A stretch of 5,225 bases of DNA. Origin: Bacteroidales bacterium. GTDB taxonomy: Bacteria; Bacteroidota; Bacteroidia; Bacteroidales; UBA12077. Both the position numbers and the translations under genes were made by a program. Under the pieces are notes generated by a model. That model was not told the origin of the DNA. It did no database searches and saw only the letters and a list, made by a program, of their open reading frames with translations. Positions 1 through 5,225 of this stretch are shown piece after piece; the first letter of the stretch is position 1, and the number at the start of each line of letters is the position of its first letter. Location of the stretch: NCBI GenBank assembly GCA_030156305.1, contig JASGMZ010000220.1:1-5225 (forward strand). Direction: 5' to 3'.

Positions 1-100
1 ACTAAGTCACTCAAAGTATAACACAAAGTTTCACTAAGTAGAATTTCACCTAACTTTGTGGTACTTTGTGCATTAACTTTGTGATACGTTGTGAAACTCA
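1..100. repeat. Imperfect inverted repeat built from CTTTGTG / CACAAAG heptamers
   Basis: The right half carries CTTTGTG at 54-60, 64-70 and 77-83, plus CGTTGTG at 87-93. The left half carries the reverse complement CACAAAG at 22-28 and variants CACTAAG at 32-38 and CACTCAAAG at 8-16. The halves align as a long, bulged stem centred near base 47-50, and the array may continue beyond the left edge. It lies about 160 bases after the stop of the LysM gene. Function is unknown: it could be a dispersed intergenic repeat or a transcript-end hairpin between this gene and its unseen neighbour. The stretch 101-262 between it and the gene is AT-rich, and I see nothing functional in it. Confidence 0.6.
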
Positions 101-262
101 TAAAAGACATGCGGATTTTAGGTATATCTATAATTTATTAATTCTGTGAATGCTTACATGGTTTATTCATACAAAATAAAAATATCAATAACTTTGTTTA
201 TAATTTTTTGCATGATAACAGAATTTTCGTAACAACAATGTAGTTTAATAGAGCCATTTTTA

Positions 263-2266
263 TCAATATTTTGCTACAAGTGGTTGTTTTGGATTATTCG
301 AATTACTCTGATCCGTTAATTTTGAGATATTATAATTCTCTTTGTATTCTATTAAACTAACATCGGTATTTTCAAAACCGGAATCCTGGTACCATCGCAC
401 AAAATTATAATTAGCCTGTAACAAATCTTTAGAATGATGATAAATGCATTGTTCAAAATCTTCGCCATAATTCAACAATGCCGATAAAAAATACATTCCT
501 ATATCGTAACCATGCATAGCATATTGTTGAGGTTCTGTACTGAATGTTTTCCGGTATTTAAGAATAAATTTTTTCACATTATCTTTCCTATAATCCACAA
601 AATATGGAGTGCTTATACATAATTTCAAATTAAAATAGTATTCAAGATCTATATTTCTAAATTTTTGCCAGCGGGATAACCCACAAACTTTAACCGAATA
701 ATTAAAGGCTGATAAAGTATTTAATTTAGTTACCACATTGGTTACAAAAGCCTCATCATTTGAGGGAACAATAAAAATATTTTCAATTTCTTTGCTTGCA
801 GCATGTTCAAATACATTAATACTATCTTTAAATATCACCTCTTTAAACTGGATATTAGCCAAAACAGAATCAGAAAAATTGGCAAACAATTTATCTTTTA
901 TCAGCTTAATATTATCGTAATGAAGGCTATCTCCATCATGTACCAGAATAAGATTCTTATCTTTAAATTGAGAAATATATTCAACATATTTATCCATTTG
1001 CGCAGCATAAGATGGAGTGACCTGAAAAAGATATGGGTTCTCATCAACCAACTGAAGATTATCCCATAAAGGGGATACCATTTTTATTTGATGTTTTTTC
1101 GAAAATTCGGAAACTAACTTTAGCTCATGATTATAGATTGGGCCAATAATCAAATCCATACTTTCCATTATGGGATAATTTAGAATCTCTTTAATACGAG
1201 AAGTATCATTTGCAGTATCGTAAACATATAAATTAAGGTTTAATCCCAGTTGTTTTAAACTATCAACAGCCAAAAGAAACCCTTCGTAAAACTCAACAAA
1301 ATTTAACGACCGTGGATAAATATAATAGGGGTCATAAAAAACTTTCTCATATATTTTTTTACCAAAATCATCTACCTCACTCGAGTCAATATAATACTCT
1401 TCATCATTTTTGTCCAAATAAAAAGGCAATAAAACAGCTACTTTAAATGGTTTATCGGTAATTTGTTTCATTGTATCGCAAGGAAAAGGTTGTATAGAAT
1501 CTGAATAAGCAATGGCCGTTCTTTTTTTAAATAAACCGGATGTATCTTCTTTTTCATCTCCTGAATCAAACAATAAACTATATGATGTATAAATTTGTTT
1601 CCTGGGAATTTTTATTGTTTGCCCGGCCTTTAATCCATCAGCTAAAAACGGATTGTGTTTAATTAATTCATCTTGCGAAATATCATACTCCCGGGTTAAC
1701 GAAAAAAACGTTTCTTTTTTAGCAACGGTATGATAAATAAAATCATCTTCTACCCTAACGGTATCTTTAATGGGTTCATCTTTTTTGGGGTATTGTCGAA
1801 TCGTTTCAACCCCCTGAGGGTTAACGGGAATCTTTAATATTTCGCCAATATTTATGCCATAGCGCGAATCGGAATTAAAAGTAATAATATCATCTACCGA
1901 AATATCATATTTTTTGGATAAGGAATATAACGTTTGTCCTTTTTTTACTTTATGATAAATAAATTCATCTTTGAGATCACCTGTCAATGTAGATTTTTCA
2001 TCAACTACAGGTATTTTTAAGGCCTGCCCTACTTGTAAACCCAAAAATATCTCCGGATTTTCTTTGGCAATTTCTTTTTGTGAAACGTTATAAGCTTTGC
2101 TTAACGAGTATAAAGTTTCTCCTTTAGCAACAATATGAACATAATATAAGCGACTGCCTATTTTTACTTTATCAGTTGATTTTTTGATGGTTAGCGTATC
2201 GGTTTGCGAAAACGCAACACTTTGAAATATAAATACAATAAATAATATTAAAGATAATCTTCTCAC
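263..2266 (-). CDS. Secreted protein with three LysM repeats and a type-1 periplasmic-binding-protein-like domain
   Basis: This 667-residue protein starts at GTG 2264-2266. An in-frame TAG lies 18 bases upstream with no ATG between, and the GTG puts MRR directly before a hydrophobic stretch (LSLILFIVFIFQSVAFS), giving a good signal peptide likely cut near S20/Q21. No lipobox Cys is present. LysM repeats lie at about residues 41-86, 102-147 and 176-221, each ending in (L/I)KIP. The first two carry the KG(E/Q)TLYSLS core; the third reads KKETFFSLT. After a linker, about 273-650 resembles a Leu/Ile/Val-type binding-protein fold (FKVAVLLPFYLD 274-285, FYEGFLLAVDSL 326-337, DLIIGPIYN 371-379). Databases often name such proteins amino-acid ABC substrate-binding, but no permease or ATPase is adjacent. 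I infer a peptidoglycan-anchored sensor or scaffold in the periplasm; the ligand is unknown. It is separated from the ferritin-like gene by 427 bases, so it is probably its own transcription unit. Confidence 0.93.
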   Translation of the reverse strand: MRRLSLILFIVFIFQSVAFSQTDTLTIKKSTDKVKIGSRLYYVHIVAKGETLYSLSKAYNVSQKEIAKENPEIFLGLQVGQALKIPVVDEKSTLTGDLKDEFIYHKVKKGQTLYSLSKKYDISVDDIITFNSDSRYGINIGEILKIPVNPQGVETIRQYPKKDEPIKDTVRVEDDFIYHTVAKKETFFSLTREYDISQDELIKHNPFLADGLKAGQTIKIPRKQIYTSYSLLFDSGDEKEDTSGLFKKRTAIAYSDSIQPFPCDTMKQITDKPFKVAVLLPFYLDKNDEEYYIDSSEVDDFGKKIYEKVFYDPYYIYPRSLNFVEFYEGFLLAVDSLKQLGLNLNLYVYDTANDTSRIKEILNYPIMESMDLIIGPIYNHELKLVSEFSKKHQIKMVSPLWDNLQLVDENPYLFQVTPSYAAQMDKYVEYISQFKDKNLILVHDGDSLHYDNIKLIKDKLFANFSDSVLANIQFKEVIFKDSINVFEHAASKEIENIFIVPSNDEAFVTNVVTKLNTLSAFNYSVKVCGLSRWQKFRNIDLEYYFNLKLCISTPYFVDYRKDNVKKFILKYRKTFSTEPQQYAMHGYDIGMYFLSALLNYGEDFEQCIYHHSKDLLQANYNFVRWYQDSGFENTDVSLIEYKENYNISKLTDQSNSNNPKQPLVAKY

Positions 2267-2362
2267 GGGTAATATTTTTATGTTCTATATGAAAACCTGT
2301 TTTGCTCTTAAAAATTGCCTTTTTGATCTACATAATCATTTTTCAGATAACAATTAAAACGG

Positions 2363-2370
2363 TAAAGTTA
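2363..2370 (-). promoter_or_regulatory. Weak candidate -7 promoter element for the LysM gene
   Basis: On the minus strand this reads TAACTTTA, one base off the Bacteroidota -7 consensus TAnnTTTG, and would give a leader of roughly 90 bases before the GTG start. No TTTG is present at the expected upstream spacing, so the call rests on one half-site in the only stretch available between the MITE-like element and the gene. Confidence 0.2.
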
Positions 2371-2480
2371 CAATTTTATGTTTAAAGCATGATTGAGTAA
2401 AATCTTCACAAAATTACATGAACTGGTGAAATAAAAAAATGAAGCTGTCCAAAAAGGTTTGAAAACGTCATTCCGAACGC

Positions 2481-2518
2481 CGTGCCTGCATGCCTTACGG
2501 CACGTAAACCGGCAGGCA
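2481..2518. repeat. GC-rich nested inverted repeats inside the MITE-like element
   Basis: TGCCTGC (2483-2489) pairs with GCAGGCA (2512-2518), and the overlapping CGTGCC (2481-2486) pairs with GGCACG (2499-2504). The two pairings are mutually exclusive, so this arm could fold in two ways. It is the part that makes the left half of the element differ from the right half, which may mean that one repeat was inserted into another. Confidence 0.6.
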
Positions 2519-2551
2519 GGAAGTGAAGAAACCGCAGCACGCAGTGCAAGT

Positions 2552-2602
2552 TCAACGAAGTTAATCTTTTTGAATTGATAATCAACAGATTAACTTCGTT
2601 GA
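2552..2602. repeat. Perfect 16-bp inverted repeat at the core of the MITE-like element
   Basis: TCAACGAAGTTAATCT (2552-2567) is the exact reverse complement of AGATTAACTTCGTTGA (2587-2602), with a 19-base loop. The stem extends 2 bp further outward (2549-2550 with 2604-2605) across one T-G position. No T-run follows on either strand, so it does not look like a simple intrinsic terminator, although RNA from the ferritin-like gene would fold here. Confidence 0.85.
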
Positions 2603-2693
2603 GCTCCCTTCGGCCGGTTCCTTCGTCGTTCCTCCTCGTAATGACGATGATTTTTGACTTTTTGGACACCCTCATTATCATTTTAAAAAAATC

Positions 2694-3149
2694 TTAATTT
2701 TCTCTTAATACAAATTCATCATATTCAATTTCAAATCGCAATTTATGTTTCGACTCTTCCTGAGCTAATGCGATGAAGACATTTTTCATTTCTTCGTTTT
2801 TTGCTCTTTTACTTAATTCATGATATAATTTAAATGCTGCCTTTTCCTTTTTCATCGCTAAAACAAGGGCCTCGCTGTATGACATATCCGCTGCTGGTTT
2901 TACACTAACCATGTAATCAGCAATCTTTAAATCTTTTATATGTGTTGGTTCAGCCTCGTAGGATCCTTCATTTTTTATTTTCGTCAACCGGGCTTTATGT
3001 CCTATTTCTTCTTGCGCAAATTGCACAAAAACATTTCGCATATCTTCCGTTTTGGAAATTTTTGCCATCTCATTATAAAAATCAACCGCTTCTTGTTCTG
3101 AATTTATGGCAAAATCCAAAATATCGTCAATAGTTTTAAATTCTTTCAT
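2694..3149 (-). CDS. Ferritin-like di-iron protein (rubrerythrin-type four-helix domain, no rubredoxin)
   Basis: This is a complete 151-residue protein starting at ATG 3147-3149. It has two helix pairs with the di-iron ligand pattern of the ferritin/rubrerythrin superfamily: E18 (seven residues before Y25), E48-x2-H51, E102 (seven before Y109) and E132-x2-H135. The corresponding ligands are all exactly 84 residues apart, and the two halves visibly resemble each other (EDMRNVF/EEMKNVF, AQEEIGH/AQEESKH). There is no Cys and therefore no rubredoxin centre, so it would need an external electron donor. Members of this group reduce peroxide or oxygen, or handle iron, in the cytoplasm of anaerobes; which of these applies cannot be read here. 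It starts 12 bases after the stop of the large redox gene, which implies cotranscription. The leader is A-rich (AAAAAAATAATC) with no Shine-Dalgarno sequence, as is usual in Bacteroidota. Confidence 0.92.
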   Translation of the reverse strand: MKEFKTIDDILDFAINSEQEAVDFYNEMAKISKTEDMRNVFVQFAQEEIGHKARLTKIKNEGSYEAEPTHIKDLKIADYMVSVKPAADMSYSEALVLAMKKEKAAFKLYHELSKRAKNEEMKNVFIALAQEESKHKLRFEIEYDEFVLREN

Positions 3150-3161
3150 GATTATTTTTTT

Positions 3162-5225
3162 TTATTGATTAAATGCTTTATCAAAATCCTCATCAAATTT
3201 TTTCACTACAAAATCGCATCCATGTTTAAATAATTTGTTCCAATTATCTTGCTTCGTATCATTAAAAGCATATTTTTCGGATGTATTCTTTTTGGGTAGT
3301 AGTTCAAATATCTCTTTTCGAATATCATCAAGGTTTTTCAAATTTTCATTATTCGAAAGGTTACGGATAATAGCCAATAACTGAACATAATTTTCCTGTT
3401 CTATTTTACCTTTAAATTGTTTTTCGAATTGTTGGATATGTTTTTGAGCATTGGTAAAACTACCAGAAGTTTCTACAGGGAATGTAGCAGGCAAAATTAA
3501 ATCGGCCTGTTTGGCTGTTTCGGTCATAAAATAATCTTGTACCATTATAAATTCAGCATCGGCAAACCATTTTTGAATTTTTGTTTTATCTATAGCACAT
3601 CCAATCGGGTCTTCGCCAAAAATGTAAAATTTATTTATCAATCCCTCGTTTAACAAATCTTTTGTACAAGTATCACTAATTTCAGGGAGCTCTTTAACAT
3701 TCCATTTTTTCATTAAACTTTTAGCAAATTCTTTATCTGTTAAATCGGTGTAACCTACTCCGTTTTTCGATGATATACCCATATCAAATACACCTTGGTC
3801 ATTATTCTTCTCTTTCAAAGAAATTAATCCGCTGGCTGTTTTCCCCAATTTTCCGGTAATCATGGCAAGATTAAATAATTCTTTACTCACGTTTGCCGAA
3901 ATATATTTTTCAGAAAATATAATGATTGCATTCATCTCTTTATTATAATTTTCGGCAAACTCTTCCAGGTGCTCCTGGCAACACATACCCGAATCGGATA
4001 TTAACTTTTGATAATCTTCGGCCAATAGTTCTGTTTTATACTCTTCAAACCCTTCACAACGGTCTTTGATAAACAATGAATTTTGTAATCCTTTGCTAAC
4101 CAAATAGTAATTAACAGCCTTGATAAAATGATAATAGGATTTAATGTTAAATATTTGGTCTGCTTTATGTTTTAATGCACTTTCTTCAATAGTAGTAATT
4201 AATTCAACCGGAATATTTTCAATCTCACGAGCATTATTTACCATAAATCCTACTACTGCATTGTCCTTATTAATTTCAGAGCCCAAAAGATAAATTTTAG
4301 AGGCTTTTTTAATATCCTCAAACGGAACATTTGCTTTATAATTAGATTCATAACCTCTACCCTGTCCCAAATAATGGAAACTGGTAACATTATTGGTTTT
4401 TGCACCCACACGAGCCAATTTTTGAATTAAATACATTTCTTCGTTACTTAATCTGGCTCCTGCAAAAAAACCATTTTCATCAGGGTCTGCTCCTTTAATT
4501 TCGTCAGCAATTACTTCAAAAGCTTTTTCCCAGCTGATAGCTTCAAAATCATCATCTACTTTAAGTAAAGGCTGGGTAATTCTTTGCGAATCGTTCATTA
4601 TAGTATATCCAAATTTTGGATAACGACAAATGTTTCCATCTTTGTTAATTAACCCTTCTTTACCTGTAACTTTCCAAACAAACGCTGATTTATGATGATA
4701 TTCTAATTCACAACCCACTGAACAATAATTACATATTGTATTTACAGTATCCAGTTTAACTGGCCCGGGTTTAAAAGAAGTATTTTCAGTAATTGCTCCT
4801 GTCGGGCAGGTAGAGATACATAATCCGCACGATTCACAGTTTGTTTCGGTAAGCGAACCTCCCATACTTGGAGCCACATAAGTATCAAATCCTCGATTTA
4901 CAAGCCCCAGTGCATTAGCTCCCACTACCTCATTACAAATACGAACACAGCGGGCACATAAAATACATTTATTGTTGTCAATCTCTATAAAAGGATGTGA
5001 AAAATCAATGGGGTACTCATTAAAATCTCCATTAAATCGTTTTTGATCGGCATGATATTGTGCACTATATTTTTTTAAATCGCAGGTAAAAATTTCAGTA
5101 CAGCCACACTCCATACAACGTGCTGTTTCATGTTCAGCTACTTTTTCATCTTGATACCCCAGTTCAACCTCTTCGAAATTTTTCCGTTTGTCTGCAGGTA
5201 AAACAGGCATTTCCTCCCGCATTTG
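3162..5225 (-). CDS. GltD/ferredoxin/NuoG-like fusion oxidoreductase, 5' end cut off by window edge (Stn-type transhydrogenase subunit-like)
   Basis: The frame is open to the right edge, so the start is missing. Residues are numbered from the Met at 5220-5222, which is internal. Residues 1-35 (MPVLPADKR, NFEEVELGY) match the tail of GltD/NfnB-type FAD-NAD(P)H proteins. A cysteine group follows (C36, C39, C41, C47). Two ferredoxin motifs come next: C86-x2-C89-x2-C92-x3-C96 and C129-x2-C132-x2-C135-x3-C139-P. From about 160 onward it resembles NuoG and formate dehydrogenase alpha, with an Fe-S site C164-x2-C167-x3-C171-x27-C199 and the family blocks LSNEEMYLIQKLAR (258-271) and VQDYFMTETAKQADLILPA (561-579). 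The formate dehydrogenase Cys/Sec-His pair is absent (G286-Q287 by ungapped alignment after TNNV), and no molybdopterin-dinucleotide C-terminal domain follows. I infer cytoplasmic electron transfer between NAD(P)H and Fe-S carriers, not formate oxidation. Databases may label it a molybdopterin oxidoreductase. The family assignment is firm; the Stn-like role is a hypothesis. Confidence 0.9.
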   Translation of the reverse strand, partial: QMREEMPVLPADKRKNFEEVELGYQDEKVAEHETARCMECGCTEIFTCDLKKYSAQYHADQKRFNGDFNEYPIDFSHPFIEIDNNKCILCARCVRICNEVVGANALGLVNRGFDTYVAPSMGGSLTETNCESCGLCISTCPTGAITENTSFKPGPVKLDTVNTICNYCSVGCELEYHHKSAFVWKVTGKEGLINKDGNICRYPKFGYTIMNDSQRITQPLLKVDDDFEAISWEKAFEVIADEIKGADPDENGFFAGARLSNEEMYLIQKLARVGAKTNNVTSFHYLGQGRGYESNYKANVPFEDIKKASKIYLLGSEINKDNAVVGFMVNNAREIENIPVELITTIEESALKHKADQIFNIKSYYHFIKAVNYYLVSKGLQNSLFIKDRCEGFEEYKTELLAEDYQKLISDSGMCCQEHLEEFAENYNKEMNAIIIFSEKYISANVSKELFNLAMITGKLGKTASGLISLKEKNNDQGVFDMGISSKNGVGYTDLTDKEFAKSLMKKWNVKELPEISDTCTKDLLNEGLINKFYIFGEDPIGCAIDKTKIQKWFADAEFIMVQDYFMTETAKQADLILPATFPVETSGSFTNAQKHIQQFEKQFKGKIEQENYVQLLAIIRNLSNNENLKNLDDIRKEIFELLPKKNTSEKYAFNDTKQDNWNKLFKHGCDFVVKKFDEDFDKAFNQ

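Larger units (their letters stand above)
2441..2673. mobile_element. MITE-like palindromic intergenic element, about 233 bp
   Basis: The ends are inverted repeats: 2441-2456 (GAAGCTGTCCAAAAAG) against the reverse complement of 2658-2673 (GAGGGTGTCCAAAAAG), 14 of 16 matching, with the inner 11 bp perfect. Further in, CGTCATT (2466-2472) pairs with AATGACG (2640-2646), and a perfect 16-bp stem forms the centre. The interior is much richer in GC than the flanks: 48 of 78 bases in 2473-2550. There is no credible coding sequence, so it would depend on a transposase elsewhere. AT lies on both sides (2439-2440 and 2674-2675), a possible 2-bp target duplication but weak evidence. It sits 20 bases after the ferritin-like gene's stop and could affect the 3' end of that transcript. 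The exact borders and family are uncertain; an older non-mobile dispersed repeat is the alternative. Confidence 0.65.

Noticed and set aside
1..100. CRISPR array
   Set aside because: The repeats are 7-base units at about 10-13 base spacing, with inverted copies; there is no 25-40 base repeat with unique spacers and no cas gene.
189..196. TAACTTTG on the plus strand, matching the -7 promoter consensus
   Set aside because: No TTTG at the right distance upstream (nearest is TTTA with 23 bases between), and it would only drive transcription antisense to the LysM gene.
738..1069. Two overlapping plus-strand reading frames of 60 and 88 codons
   Set aside because: Both are antisense to the well-supported LysM/binding-protein gene and have no motif, leader or neighbour support.
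2406..2681. Open reading frame of 91 codons on the minus strand
   Set aside because: It lies almost wholly in the palindromic MITE-like element, and its composition (runs such as ITRRNDE, LRFLHFLPAG) is the kind of translation that repeats of this type produce in many genomes. No domain is recognisable.
2674..2720. Possible intrinsic terminator just after the ferritin-like gene (A/T hairpin followed by T-run on the minus strand)
   Set aside because: The stem would be only about five A-T pairs, too weak to separate from ordinary AT-rich sequence.
2942..3133. Plus-strand reading frame of 63 codons
   Set aside because: It is antisense to the ferritin-like gene, whose metal-ligand pattern shows the minus strand is the coding one.
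5220..5222. ATG near the right edge as the true start of the large redox gene
   Set aside because: The frame stays open through the next codon to the window edge, and the residues that follow are the C-terminal tail of a GltD-like domain, so this Met is internal and the gene begins outside the window.
3162..5225. Functional formate dehydrogenase alpha subunit
   Set aside because: The Cys/Sec-His pair, the usual Lys near the fourth cluster Cys and the C-terminal cofactor domain are all missing.

Overview
The window looks like a piece of an AT-rich Bacteroidota chromosome, most likely an anaerobic or facultatively anaerobic Bacteroidales/Marinilabiliales-type organism. The reasons are low GC in the genes, no Shine-Dalgarno sequence but A-rich leaders before starts, a signal peptide ending in Phe-Ser-Gln, a LysM plus periplasmic-binding-protein architecture common in this phylum, and palindromic intergenic repeats of a style frequent in these genomes. 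All three real genes are on the minus strand, so they read from right to left.

Right part (3162-5225): the 3' two thirds of a large redox gene whose start lies beyond the right edge. The visible protein begins in the tail of a GltD/NfnB-like FAD-NAD(P)H domain. It continues through a cysteine cluster, two ferredoxin-type [4Fe-4S] motifs, and a NuoG/formate-dehydrogenase-like domain. That last domain keeps its own [4Fe-4S] site but has lost the molybdenum catalytic residues and the C-terminal molybdopterin-dinucleotide domain. This makes it an electron-transfer protein rather than a formate dehydrogenase. It fits best with the NADPH-handling subunit of an Stn-type electron-bifurcating transhydrogenase or a similar flavin/Fe-S complex. 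Twelve bases downstream (2694-3149), almost certainly in the same operon, is a small ferritin-like di-iron protein without a rubredoxin domain. It is a plausible peroxide/oxygen-protection partner for an oxygen-sensitive Fe-S enzyme.

Middle (2267-2693): a 427-base non-coding gap dominated by a roughly 233-bp MITE-like palindromic element (2441-2673). The element has 16-bp imperfect terminal inverted repeats, a perfect 16-bp inner stem and much higher GC than its surroundings. The rest (2267-2440) is the AT-rich leader of the next gene, with one weak promoter candidate.

Left part (263-2266): a secreted 667-residue protein with a GTG start, three LysM repeats and a type-1 periplasmic-binding-protein-like domain, apparently its own transcription unit. 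The first 262 bases are non-coding. Bases 1-100 hold an imperfect inverted repeat built from CTTTGTG/CACAAAG heptamers, which may continue past the left edge. Bases 101-262 are AT-rich with no gene, RNA or convincing terminator that I can see.

No complete undescribed system is visible. The strongest lead is the catalytically stripped GltD/ferredoxin/NuoG-like fusion coupled to a ferritin-like gene.
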